Shown here: positions 21,591-30,692 of the stretch, piece by piece
Layout: the number at the start of each line of letters is the position of its first letter
Numbering within the stretch: the stretch's first letter is position 1
Source: Alphaproteobacteria bacterium
GTDB taxonomy: Bacteria > Pseudomonadota > Alphaproteobacteria > Rhodobacterales > Rhodobacteraceae
Direction: 5' to 3'
Assembly (NCBI GenBank): GCA_016869835.1
Contig: VGDH01000001.1
Coordinates: forward strand, 34,985 to 98,984
Length of the DNA: 64,000 bases
Notes under the pieces: model-generated
Told to the model about the DNA's origin: nothing
What the model saw: the letters and a program-made list of their open reading frames with translations, nothing else
The model's database searches: none
Position numbers and translations under genes: made by a program

Positions 21591-21624
21591 GCCTCCGGCG
21601 GGGGTATTTTTGCCAAGATGAACC
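21591..21624 (+). repeat. dispersed repeat, copy C
   Basis: GCCTCCGGCGGGGGTATTTTTGCCAAGATGAACC. Confidence 0.75.
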
Positions 21625-21628
21625 AATA

Positions 21629-24600
21629 TCAGTGGAAGTCACGGCTGGGAAACAGCACCTTGGCTTGGTCACGCGGGTGGAACTTTCGCGCGACGACTGC
21701 GCGGCGGGTTTCGTCGGCGCGACCTTCGGTTGGGTCGATCAGATGGCTGCGGCCAAGGCTTGAGAGCAAAGAGGAGACATCCTCGACCCGCTCTGCGATC
21801 AGATGTGTGATGGGGCCATCGCGTTCGAGCCGTCCGGTAACACGCAAAAGCCGACCCGCGATCACGGCGCGGCGGAAGGTTTCGTAGACGCGCGTCCAGA
21901 CCACCACGTTGGACACCCCGGTTTCATCCTCGAGCGTCAGGAAGATCACACCTGATGCCGTGCCGGGGCGTTGGCGGGTGATGACCAGCCCGGCGACGCT
22001 GACGCGGCCTTTGGTGGTGGGCAGGCGGTCATGGGGGGTCAGGCCCGGCAGGCGCGGGCGCAGGAGTTCCATGGGATGGCCGCGCAGCGACAAGCGCAGC
22101 GCAAGATAGTCTTCGATCATCTCCTGACCCAGGGTCATGCCGGGAAGAGTAACGCTGGGCTCCACCCCGCCCTCACCATCGGCACCGAACAGGGGCAGAG
22201 GAGCAGGCCCGCGCAGCGCTTTGGCAGCCCACAGCGCCTCGCGCCGGGTCAGGCCAAGGGGGGTGAAGGCATCGGCTTCGGCCAGGCGCTCCAGCACATC
22301 CGGCCCTACCCCAGCGCGACGCCAAAGGCTTTCAACATCCGGGTAGCCATTGCCCCGCGCCGCCACGATCCAGTCGGCATCTTCGGTTTTCATGCCCTTG
22401 ATCTGGCGAAAGCCCAAGCGCAGGGCAAGGCGGCCATCAGGCCGCGGTTCCAGCGTGCAGTCCCAATGTGAATGGTTCACCGAGATCGGGCGCACCTCGA
22501 CCCCGCTTTCGCGGGCATTGCGGACCAGTTGGGCGGGGGCGTAAAATCCCATCGGTTGGCTATTCAGCAGCGCACAGCTAAAGACGGCCTGATGGTGCCG
22601 CTTTAACCAGGCCGAGATATAGACCAGCCGGGCAAAGCTGGCCGCATGGCTTTCGGGAAAGCCATAGCTGCCGAACCCTTCGATCTGGGCAAAGCAGCGC
22701 TGCGCGAAATCAGCCTGATAACCGCGTTCCAGCATTCCGCTGATGAACCGGTCGCGAAACCCGCCGATGGTTCCCATACGCTTGAAGGTGGCAAGCGAGC
22801 GCCGCAGACGATCCGCCTCGGCCGGGGTAAAGCCTGCCGCGACCACGGCAATCTGCATGGCCTGTTCCTGGAACAAGGGCACGCCATAGGTGCGACCCAA
22901 GACCTCCATCATGGCAGGGCCCAGATCCTCGACCGGTTCGCGGCCCTGGCGACGATTGATGAACGGGTGCACCATGCCGCCCTGAATGGGGCCGGGGCGG
23001 ACAATGGCGACCTCGCAGACCAGATCGTAGAATTCCTGCGGCCGCATGCGGGGCAGGAAGTTCAGCTGTGCCCGGCTTTCCACCTGAAAGACCCCGATCG
23101 CATCGGCGCGGCAAAGCATGTCATAGACCGCCGGATCTTCGGCCGGGACATTGGCAAGGGTCAGGCCAAGGCCGCGATGCTGCGCCAAAAGGTCAAACGC
23201 CTTGCGGATGCAGGTCAGCATGCCCAGCGCGAGGATATCCACCTTGAGAAGCCCAAGCGCGTCGATGTCATCCTTGTCCCATTCGATGATGGTGCGATCC
23301 TCCATCGCGGCGTTCTCGATGGGGCAAAGCTCATCCAGCCGGCCTTGGGTGATGACAAAGCCGCCGACATGCTGGCTCAGGTGGCGCGGAAAGCCGATGA
23401 TGTCGCCGATCAACTGCAAGGCCAGCATCACGCGGCGGTCGGCAGGATCAAGCCCCGCGTCACGGACCCGGTCTGCCGAGGGGGCGGATGACGACCAGCC
23501 CCAGATTTGCCCCGACAGCCGGGCAATGACGTCCTGACTGAGACCCATCGCCTTGCCCACCTCGCGGATGGCTGCACGGGCGCGGAAATGGATCACCACC
23601 GCCGTCAGCCCCGCGCGGTCGCGGCCATAGCGGTCATAGATCCACTGGATCACCTCTTCGCGCCGTTCATGTTCGAAATCGACGTCGATATCCGGCGGCT
23701 CGCCACGCTCCTTCGAGATGAAGCGTTCAAAGATCAGCGTGATGGATTCGGGCGGCACCTCGGTGATGCCCAGAAGATAGCAAACCACGGAATTGGCCGC
23801 CGAGCCGCGCCCTTGGCACAGGATGCCCTTTGACCGTGCAAATTGCACGATGTCATGCACGGTGAGAAAATAGGGGGCGTAGGCGACCTCGCGGATGAGC
23901 GTCAGTTCCTTTTCCACCCGATGCACGATCTTCGGCGGCGCACCTGCGGGATAGCGCCAGAGCAATCCCTCGCGCGTCAGCCGCTCCAGCCGGTCTTGGG
24001 CGGGTTCACCATCCCGCGCCTCGTCAGGATATTGATAGCGCAGTTCGTCCAAGCTGAAACTGCAGCGGGTGGCAATGTCGATCGTGCGGCGCAGGGCGGC
24101 GGGATAGCGGTGAAAGAGCCGCGCCATTTCCGCACCCGATTTCAACCGGCGTTCGCCATTGGGCAGGCGGTTCTGGCCGATCTGGTCGATGGTGATGCCC
24201 AGCCGCAGGCATGTCAGCACATCGGCCAGAGGGCGGCGCGCGGCGCGATGCATCAGCACATCGCCCACCGCCACCATCGGCAGGCCGGTGATCTGGCAGG
24301 CCTGTGCCAGCTGATCGAGCCGCGATTGATCGCGTCCGTCATAGCGCGGAGCGGCACCGAGATAGGACATTGCGGGAAAGCGGCGGGCGATCTGCATGAG
24401 ATCGGTCTTTGGGCATGGCGTTGAAAGCGGATCGGGCGGCAGCGCGATGAGGACCATGCCCTGCCCCCATTCCAGAAGATCGGCCCGCGTCAGGTGGCAA
24501 TCCCCCTTGGGTGCCCGGCGTTTGCCCAAGGACAACAGCCGGGACAGCCGGGAATAGGCAGCCAGATCGGTGGGCAGGGCCAACCACTCTACCGCGCTGT

Positions 24601-25012
24601 CGGTCAGCACCAGCCGCGCGCCGATGATGAGACGCGGCAAGGATTGCACCACCGGCACCGGGGTTTCGGGCGCGCTTGCCTGACGGCTGGAGGGGTCTGT
24701 GCGGGCCTGCGAGCGGATGGCCGGGCCGTTATCGGATGCCTCGGCCGCAATCCGGCGCAGTTCCTTGAGTGCCGAGTAGGCCCGCACGACGCCCGCAAGC
24801 GAATTGCGGTCGGTGATGGCGATGGCCGTCAGCCCGAGTTCGGCGGCGCGGGTCACCAGTTCCTCGGGGTGGGAAGCCCCGGTCAGGAAGGTGAAATTCG
24901 AGGTGACGCAAAGCTCGGCATAAGGGGGGGCGTTGCCCCCGTCGCGACCCCGATCAGATCGGGGTAGCGACTCCCCCAGGGTATTTTTGCCAATGTGAAC
25001 AAGCGGGGTCAT
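21629..25012 (-). CDS. dnaE2: error-prone DNA polymerase DnaE2
   Basis: PHP domain YAELCVTSNFTFLTGASHPEELV, DIDVDFEHERREEVIQWIYDRYGRDRAGL; ATGA overlap with imuB; N-terminus carries REP-derived residues (see findings). Confidence 0.96.
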   Translation of the reverse strand: MTPLVHIGKNTLGESLPRSDRGRDGGNAPPYAELCVTSNFTFLTGASHPEELVTRAAELGLTAIAITDRNSLAGVVRAYSALKELRRIAAEASDNGPAIRSQARTDPSSRQASAPETPVPVVQSLPRLIIGARLVLTDSAVEWLALPTDLAAYSRLSRLLSLGKRRAPKGDCHLTRADLLEWGQGMVLIALPPDPLSTPCPKTDLMQIARRFPAMSYLGAAPRYDGRDQSRLDQLAQACQITGLPMVAVGDVLMHRAARRPLADVLTCLRLGITIDQIGQNRLPNGERRLKSGAEMARLFHRYPAALRRTIDIATRCSFSLDELRYQYPDEARDGEPAQDRLERLTREGLLWRYPAGAPPKIVHRVEKELTLIREVAYAPYFLTVHDIVQFARSKGILCQGRGSAANSVVCYLLGITEVPPESITLIFERFISKERGEPPDIDVDFEHERREEVIQWIYDRYGRDRAGLTAVVIHFRARAAIREVGKAMGLSQDVIARLSGQIWGWSSSAPSADRVRDAGLDPADRRVMLALQLIGDIIGFPRHLSQHVGGFVITQGRLDELCPIENAAMEDRTIIEWDKDDIDALGLLKVDILALGMLTCIRKAFDLLAQHRGLGLTLANVPAEDPAVYDMLCRADAIGVFQVESRAQLNFLPRMRPQEFYDLVCEVAIVRPGPIQGGMVHPFINRRQGREPVEDLGPAMMEVLGRTYGVPLFQEQAMQIAVVAAGFTPAEADRLRRSLATFKRMGTIGGFRDRFISGMLERGYQADFAQRCFAQIEGFGSYGFPESHAASFARLVYISAWLKRHHQAVFSCALLNSQPMGFYAPAQLVRNARESGVEVRPISVNHSHWDCTLEPRPDGRLALRLGFRQIKGMKTEDADWIVAARGNGYPDVESLWRRAGVGPDVLERLAEADAFTPLGLTRREALWAAKALRGPAPLPLFGADGEGGVEPSVTLPGMTLGQEMIEDYLALRLSLRGHPMELLRPRLPGLTPHDRLPTTKGRVSVAGLVITRQRPGTASGVIFLTLEDETGVSNVVVWTRVYETFRRAVIAGRLLRVTGRLERDGPITHLIAERVEDVSSLLSSLGRSHLIDPTEGRADETRRAVVARKFHPRDQAKVLFPSRDFH
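24926..25003 (+). repeat. dispersed repeat, copy D, with hairpins, lying inside dnaE2 reading frame
   Basis: GGGGGCGTTGCCCCC + GTCGC-G-ACCCCGAT-CAG-ATCGGGGT-A-GCGAC + GGGTATTTTTGCCAATGTGAAC. Confidence 0.75.
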
Positions 25013-26505
25013 GCAAACTCCCCTTGGACATGCCAGTTCTGCGCCCCGCCCGGCGCGGGCCAACCCGGCGCTTGTGGGGTATGAAACAACCAGAGCCGCG
25101 GGCCTTCCTGTGTTTCGATCCGCCAATAGTCGCGCAGGCCCGTGCGCCAGTTCGGGTCATCAAACCACCATTCCGGCGCGATGCGTTCCGGTCCGGTGGC
25201 GCGCAGGGTGGTGAAGGACATGCGCCGCCAGCGAAAGCGGGCGGGGGGGCTGCCTTGGGCCGAGATGGGTTCAGGCGGAAAGAGGGTGATCGGGCGGGAA
25301 GGGCCGCGGCGGGCAGGAAGCGGCTCTGCCAGGCTATAGGCGGCGGGGGCGATGCGAAAACTGCGTTCGGGGATCAGGCTGTCGGCGGGCAAAAGCCGCA
25401 GCACCCGGTCAAAGCCGATGCGGTTGCCGAGCGAGGAGAGAAGATCGGCCAGCGCATCCGCATGACGCGGGGCCGGGCCCGTGCTGATCTGTTCGGGTGC
25501 CAGCGGTTCGGTGACGGGCGCGACAAGACGCAGCGATTCAATGCCAAAGCCTGCATCCACCTCATCGACGCCCTTGGCGAACAATGTGGCGATCCGGGCG
25601 GCATCGCGCATCGGGCGGGCAAGACCGATGTCAACCTGCGCCGTGGCATGATCGACACGGCCCAGTTCCAGCCGCATCCGCCGCGCGCCAAGGTGATGCT
25701 CTGCAAGCTTGGCGCAAAGCCGCTCCAGAAGGCGCGCAAGAGCGGCCATCACGTCCTCTTGTTTGCCGATCGGGTCGGGCAGGGTCATTCGCACGCCGAA
25801 ATGTGCCGGGTCACGGTCGGCAGCGAGAGGTTCGGGTTGCACGCCCAGCGCCTGATCCAGCCGGAGCAGAAGCCCCGCGCCAAACCGTCGCGCCAGAGGC
25901 GCACGGGGTTGGCCCAACAGATCGGCGATGCGCGACAGCCCCACACGGGCCAGGGCCTCGGCGGTGAGATGATCGATGCGCAGGGCCGCCACCGGCAAGT
26001 TGCCCATGCTTTCGGCCAGCCGCCCATCGGGCACGATGCCGCCACCGTGACGCGCGAGCGCATGGGCCGCTCCTCGGGTGCCGGCAATGGCGCTGACCGA
26101 ATGCAGACCCAGCCGATCAAGCTGCGCCTGCAGATCATCCCGCAGCGCCTGTTCGCCGCCAAAGAGATGCGGCACGCCCGAGATATCGGCCATCAGCCCA
26201 TCGGCCCCATCCTTGGCCACCATCGGGCCATAGCGGCCAGCCCAACGGCACAGAGACGTCAGCGCGGCCGCCTCACGCACCAGATCGGCAGGGCGGGTGG
26301 ACAGATCGGGACAGATCGCCCGCGCATCGGCCAGCGTCATGCCGCGCGCAAGACCCTGCGCCGAAGCCATCGGATTGAGGCAATGCAAATGGTCGGCATT
26401 GCCCGCCCGATGGGTCAGGGCAAAAGGCCCCTCAACGGGCCTGCGGCGCAGGCTCAGATCGCTCGCCAGTCGCGGAAACCAGATGGAAAGCAGCCGTCGT
26501 GCCAT
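25009..26505 (-). CDS. imuB: ImuB, Y-family polymerase-like protein
   Basis: MARRLLSIWFPRLASDLSLRRRP; located between imuA and dnaE2. Confidence 0.93.
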   Translation of the reverse strand: MARRLLSIWFPRLASDLSLRRRPVEGPFALTHRAGNADHLHCLNPMASAQGLARGMTLADARAICPDLSTRPADLVREAAALTSLCRWAGRYGPMVAKDGADGLMADISGVPHLFGGEQALRDDLQAQLDRLGLHSVSAIAGTRGAAHALARHGGGIVPDGRLAESMGNLPVAALRIDHLTAEALARVGLSRIADLLGQPRAPLARRFGAGLLLRLDQALGVQPEPLAADRDPAHFGVRMTLPDPIGKQEDVMAALARLLERLCAKLAEHHLGARRMRLELGRVDHATAQVDIGLARPMRDAARIATLFAKGVDEVDAGFGIESLRLVAPVTEPLAPEQISTGPAPRHADALADLLSSLGNRIGFDRVLRLLPADSLIPERSFRIAPAAYSLAEPLPARRGPSRPITLFPPEPISAQGSPPARFRWRRMSFTTLRATGPERIAPEWWFDDPNWRTGLRDYWRIETQEGPRLWLFHTPQAPGWPAPGGAQNWHVQGEFA

Positions 26506-27034
26506 GCCAGTTCAAGATCCAATGTCCAATTGTTCTTTTTTTGTTCTTGTTAATGGACCAGGCATGCAGAGTCGAGTCCCCCGCAGCACCGGCACAGGGT
26601 TCGCAAGACCAGCGGGTTTCGGTGGCATTGCTGCCCGTCCCTTCGCGGATCAGCATCAGGCCGGTCGTCCGCCCCTCGGCCGCAGCCAGTTGCAAGCGTC
26701 GGCCTGCGGTCAGCGACAAGGGCCTGTCCGGTTCGGCGATGACAAGGCTGATCGGCGCGGCGCGCAGGGCCTCTTCGACGCACCACAGAAGATCGGTCTC
26801 ACCCGTGGGGCGCAGAAGATGCAAGCGTTCGGCCACACCCTGCGGCAGGCCGTGCAACATGGGCAGATCGGGCACATGCGCGGGCATCACCCAGACCAGG
26901 GGCCCTGGATGGCGCGCCGCCTGAAACAGCGCGAAGGCCCGGCGACCGCGGCCGCCCGCCTCATGCACGCGGCGCGGGCAAAGCTCGAAGGGATCGGCGG
27001 GCACCCGGTCAGATCGCAAAAGGTCAGGGCGCAT
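26432..27034 (-). CDS. imuA: ImuA, RecA-like mutasome accessory protein
   Basis: Position before imuB, ImuA-like LVWVMPAHVPDLPMLHGLPQGVAERLHLLRPTGETDLLWCVEEAL; overlaps imuB by 74 bp. Confidence 0.85.
   Translation of the reverse strand: MRPDLLRSDRVPADPFELCPRRVHEAGGRGRRAFALFQAARHPGPLVWVMPAHVPDLPMLHGLPQGVAERLHLLRPTGETDLLWCVEEALRAAPISLVIAEPDRPLSLTAGRRLQLAAAEGRTTGLMLIREGTGSNATETRWSCEPCAGAAGDSTLHAWSINKNKKRTIGHWILNWHGTTAAFHLVSATGERSEPAPQAR
26532..26546 (-). promoter_or_regulatory. candidate LexA (SOS) box GTTC-N7-GTTC upstream of imuB, inside imuA
   Basis: + strand GTTCTTTTTTTGTTC, exact GTTC-N7-GTTC; 27-41 bp upstream of imuB ATG. Confidence 0.65.
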
Positions 27035-27680
27035 CTTCACGGCTGCCTTCGGCCACGATGTCCAATTCGCCATCCGGGAGCGGGCGCTGCAGTTCCAGCG
27101 CACGCGTGATCGGCGCGCCAAGCCACTGCGCCCATTCGTCTGGTCGGGTCAGGATGACTGGCATCGCCTTGGGATGAACCCGCTCAACCTCACGGTTGGG
27201 CGGGCAGGTGAGGAAGGCGAAACAGGGCACCGTCACCTCCCCCTCTTTCAGCTTGCGGGTGGAGGTCCATTCGGTCCACAGGCCCGCAAAACAGGCCAAG
27301 GGGCGGTCGGGACCAAGGGCAAACCAGATGGGGTGATTGCGCGGAGCCCCTTCGCGGCTGTCAATCTCAGAAAAGCTGGTGAAAGGCACCAGACAGCGAT
27401 GCTCAACTCCCAGCCAGCGCCGCCAATGCGGCGAGGCAGTGTTGCGGATATTGGTCACGCCCGGATCGGTGCGCTTGCCTTCCAGAAACTGCGGTGGGGT
27501 CGGCATGCCCCAGCGCGCCCATGACAGATGGCAGCCCTGCGCGCGTGCCGTGATGATCGGCGCCGGGTAATCGGGAAAGATCCCCGACAGGGGCGGCAGA
27601 TTGCCCAGATCATCACTGACCACGTCAAAGACATGGCGCATCGCGTCTTGGGCTTTGGTTTGCGAATAAAGGTTGCACAT
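27024..27680 (-). CDS. SOS response-associated peptidase (SRAP/YedK/HMCES family)
   Basis: MCNLYSQTKAQ with Cys2, RCLVPFTSFSE, HPKAMPVIL; overlaps imuA by 11 bp. Confidence 0.92.
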   Translation of the reverse strand: MCNLYSQTKAQDAMRHVFDVVSDDLGNLPPLSGIFPDYPAPIITARAQGCHLSWARWGMPTPPQFLEGKRTDPGVTNIRNTASPHWRRWLGVEHRCLVPFTSFSEIDSREGAPRNHPIWFALGPDRPLACFAGLWTEWTSTRKLKEGEVTVPCFAFLTCPPNREVERVHPKAMPVILTRPDEWAQWLGAPITRALELQRPLPDGELDIVAEGSREDAP

Positions 27681-27706
27681 GGCGACCACTTTGGCGGAAT
27701 CATCTG

Positions 27707-27721
27707 GAACAATAGCGGAAC
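27707..27721 (-). promoter_or_regulatory. candidate LexA (SOS) box upstream of SRAP-imuA-imuB-dnaE2
   Basis: + strand GAACAATAGCGGAAC = reverse complement of GTTC-N7-GTTC; 27-41 bp upstream of SRAP ATG. Confidence 0.8.
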
Positions 27722-27849
27722 ATTCGGGCATTTCAAACAGGGGGCGGAATTGCCACGCCTGCGCGGCCCACATCCCGGCCTTGGGTGACAGTCCGGCGCG
27801 CTTGGGCTAAGTTGGCACTAATTTCAGCACGCACAGGTTCCCGGCCCCA

Positions 27850-28602
27850 ATGTCGAAAAGCCCTTTTGTCATCATTACCCTGCCGCGCAGCGGATCCTAC
27901 CACCTGCGCGCGCTTCTCGACAGCGCGCCCGACATCCGCTGCTATGGCGAGATTTTCAAGGGCTCGGAGGTGGAACCGCCGCCCGAAGAAATGGCCTTTG
28001 TCGAACTGGGCAAGAAAGACACCGACAAGCGCGACGAAATGGGCATGGCGCTGTCGAACCGCCTGCGGAAAAAGACTGGTGCCGAGGGGATGATCTTTGG
28101 CTTCAAGGATTTCCGCTTCAACCTGACGCGGGTGAAGATCTATCAGCAGATGCTGAACTCAAAAGGCTGGCGGAAGGTGTTTTTGTTCCGCAACCCGATT
28201 GAGCGTTATATCTCGATGGAGCGGGCCGATCTGACGGGCGTTTTCGTGGTCACCGAAAAGAACAAGGACGCGGGCCTTGATCTGAAACGCCCCATCCGGT
28301 TTGACGCCGAGCGGTTTGAGAAGTCCATGGGCAGCCACCGCCGCCTGACCGAGGACGCGCAAAAGGCGCTGGAGAAGAACGGGCCAGAGGTGACGCATGT
28401 GCTGGACTATACCCGCATCAACGATCTGGCCGCCCGCAAGGCGCTAATGGCCTTTCTTGGCTCCAGCGGAGATGGCGCACTGCTTGCGTCGGACCACGTC
28501 AAGCAATTCACGGCATCTTTGGAAAGCGGCGTGGAAAACTGGGACGAGATGGCGGCCTATCTGGAGAGAACCCGGCAGATGGACCTGATGCCTGCACGGT
28601 AA
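27850..28602 (+). CDS. sulfotransferase-family protein
   Basis: LPRSGSYHLRALLDSAPDIRCYGEIF (PAPS 5' loop-like), RKVFLFRNPIERYIS. Confidence 0.8.
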   Translation: MSKSPFVIITLPRSGSYHLRALLDSAPDIRCYGEIFKGSEVEPPPEEMAFVELGKKDTDKRDEMGMALSNRLRKKTGAEGMIFGFKDFRFNLTRVKIYQQMLNSKGWRKVFLFRNPIERYISMERADLTGVFVVTEKNKDAGLDLKRPIRFDAERFEKSMGSHRRLTEDAQKALEKNGPEVTHVLDYTRINDLAARKALMAFLGSSGDGALLASDHVKQFTASLESGVENWDEMAAYLERTRQMDLMPAR

Positions 28603-28714
28603 GGGTGGGGCCAAAGCGGGCTTTAGCCATCCATGCCACCGGAGATTGCAACGCCCCGCAGCTTGCATGAGCCGCAAGACATCCTATTTCCCTTGAAAAG
28701 AGATAGGACCCATC

Positions 28715-29779
28715 ATGTTCAGAAACCTCATCCCGGCGATTTCTGTTCTCTTGTCGTCAACCTCCTTTGCCATTGCCGAAACGCCGTTTGGGATCGAGGC
28801 CATTGCAAGCCTTGATAGGCCCTGGGCCATGGCAGTCTTGCCCCAGGGCGGGTTTCTGGTGACCGAAAAGGCAGGGCGGCTTGTCCATGTGGCCGCCTCG
28901 GGTGCCGTCGAGACGATTGCCGGTGCGCCGGTGGTAACGGATGAGGGGCAGGTCGGCCTTCACGACGTGGCCCTCGCGCCCGATTTCGAAACGTCCGGTC
29001 TGATCTATCTGACTTGGGTCGATGGGGCCGATGGGGGTGCATTGCACCTTGGGCGGGGCAAGCTGGACCTTGCCACACGGCAGCTGGCCGATCTCAGGCC
29101 GATCTGGCGCGCCACCCCCATGGGCGGCGACGGCCATCCCGGTGCGATGATCGCCTTTGGCCCCGATGGCCACCTTTATCTGACCTGCGGTGACCGGCAA
29201 CTGGGTGACCCGGCACAGGTGCTTCAGGATAGCCGCGGCAAGATCCTGCGCCTTGACGTTGACGGCGCGCCCGCAGCCGACAACCCCTTTCCCGATGCGC
29301 CCGAGGTCTGGACCCTTGGCCATCGCAACCCCTATGGCCTGACCTTTGACGATACCGGCAGGCTCTGGTCGCACGAGATGGGACCGCGCGGCGGGGATGA
29401 ACTTAATCTCGTCGTGCAGGGCCAGAACTACGGCTGGCCCGAAGTGTCGGAGGGACGCAAGTATAGCGGTCTGCCCATCCCCGATCACGCAACCCGGCCC
29501 GAGTTTACCCCGCCGGTGATCGCATGGCCGCCCACCGTCGCCCCTTCGGGCCTGATCCTTTATGACGGTGCGGCGTTCCCCGACTGGCAGGGCTCACTTC
29601 TTCTGGGCGGGCTTGCCTCTGAGGCGTTGATCCGCGTCGAAATCGGCCCCGACACTGCACGCGAGGTTGATCGCTGGGAGGTGGGTAACCGTATCCGCGA
29701 CGTGGCGACCGATGCCGACGGCACTGTCTATCTGTTGGAAGATGGCGATGGTGGCCGCCTTCTGCGGCTTACCCCTTAA
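28715..29779 (+). CDS. PQQ-dependent sugar dehydrogenase-like beta-propeller, secreted
   Basis: Signal peptide; LDRPWAMAVLPQGGFLVTEKAGRL, HRNPYGLTFDDTGRLWSHEMGPRGGDELNL. Confidence 0.9.
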   Translation: MFRNLIPAISVLLSSTSFAIAETPFGIEAIASLDRPWAMAVLPQGGFLVTEKAGRLVHVAASGAVETIAGAPVVTDEGQVGLHDVALAPDFETSGLIYLTWVDGADGGALHLGRGKLDLATRQLADLRPIWRATPMGGDGHPGAMIAFGPDGHLYLTCGDRQLGDPAQVLQDSRGKILRLDVDGAPAADNPFPDAPEVWTLGHRNPYGLTFDDTGRLWSHEMGPRGGDELNLVVQGQNYGWPEVSEGRKYSGLPIPDHATRPEFTPPVIAWPPTVAPSGLILYDGAAFPDWQGSLLLGGLASEALIRVEIGPDTAREVDRWEVGNRIRDVATDADGTVYLLEDGDGGRLLRLTP

Positions 29780-30564
29780 AGATCAAACGTCGCAAATACC
29801 GGCACGTGGTCTGACGGCTGCTCCCATCCCCGCGCCGCGCGCAAGATGCGGCTGCCATGCGCCGCGCCCGCAATATCCGGCGTCGCCCAGACATGGTCCA
29901 GCCGGCGACCCTTGTCGGCGGCGTTCCAATCGGCGGCGCGGTAGCTCCACCAACTGTAAAGCTTGCCCTGCGGAACATCGGCGCGGGTGACATCGACCCA
30001 CTTCCCGGCCTCTTGCGTGTCAGTCAGGTGCGCCACCTCAATCGGGGTGTGCGACACGATCTTCAACAGCGACTTGTGATCCCAGACATCATCCTCGCGC
30101 GGGGCGATGTTCAGATCACCCACCAGTATCGACTTTTTCGGCATGTCCGCCCGAAACGCATCCCGCATCTCGGTCAGGAAATCGAGCTTCTGGCCGAATT
30201 TCTCGTTCTCCACCCGGTCGGGGATATCGCCCCCGGCAGGAACATAGAAATTGTGGATGGTCACGCCGTTTTCCAAACGCGCCGCCACATGCCGCGCATG
30301 GCCCAAGCTGGCGTAATCCTGACCGCCCGCTTCCTGCAACGGCAGCTTCGACAGGATCGCCACCCCATTATACCCCCTCTGCCCCCGCGCCACCATGTAG
30401 CGATAGCCAAGCGCCTGAAACTGTTCGACCGGGATCTTTTCGACCGGGCTTTTGCATTCCTGCAAGCACAGGACATCGGGCGCTTCCTCGGCCATCAGCT
30501 TGGCCACCAGCCCTTCGCGCAGGCGGACCGAATTGATGTTCCAGGTTGCAAGGGTAAAAGGCAT
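29776..30564 (-). CDS. xthA: exodeoxyribonuclease III
   Basis: TLATWNINSVRLR, LCLQECKSP, VGDLNIAPREDDVWDHKSLL, SDHVPV. Confidence 0.94.
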   Translation of the reverse strand: MPFTLATWNINSVRLREGLVAKLMAEEAPDVLCLQECKSPVEKIPVEQFQALGYRYMVARGQRGYNGVAILSKLPLQEAGGQDYASLGHARHVAARLENGVTIHNFYVPAGGDIPDRVENEKFGQKLDFLTEMRDAFRADMPKKSILVGDLNIAPREDDVWDHKSLLKIVSHTPIEVAHLTDTQEAGKWVDVTRADVPQGKLYSWWSYRAADWNAADKGRRLDHVWATPDIAGAAHGSRILRAARGWEQPSDHVPVFATFDL

Positions 30565-30607
30565 GACGGTCTCCTTGGTGACCGTCCGCTTATGCCGCCC
30601 CACCCGA

Positions 30608-30665
30608 CAAAAAGAAAGCCCGGCCAAACGGGGCCGGGCGCAGTCCAACAGGGAGGTGAGGACTG
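30608..30665 (-). ncRNA. candidate small RNA A: CCUCC-loop hairpin plus intrinsic terminator
   Basis: Minus strand CAGTCC-TCACCTCCCTGTT-GGACTG hairpin followed by GCCCGGCC-loop-GGCCGGGC stem and TTTCTTTTT tract. Confidence 0.5.
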
Positions 30666-30692
30666 AATACCACGGAATCCGCGCGCCGCGAA

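Noticed and set aside
25024-26553. 509-aa plus-strand ORF
   Set aside because: Antisense to imuB; shadow ORF.
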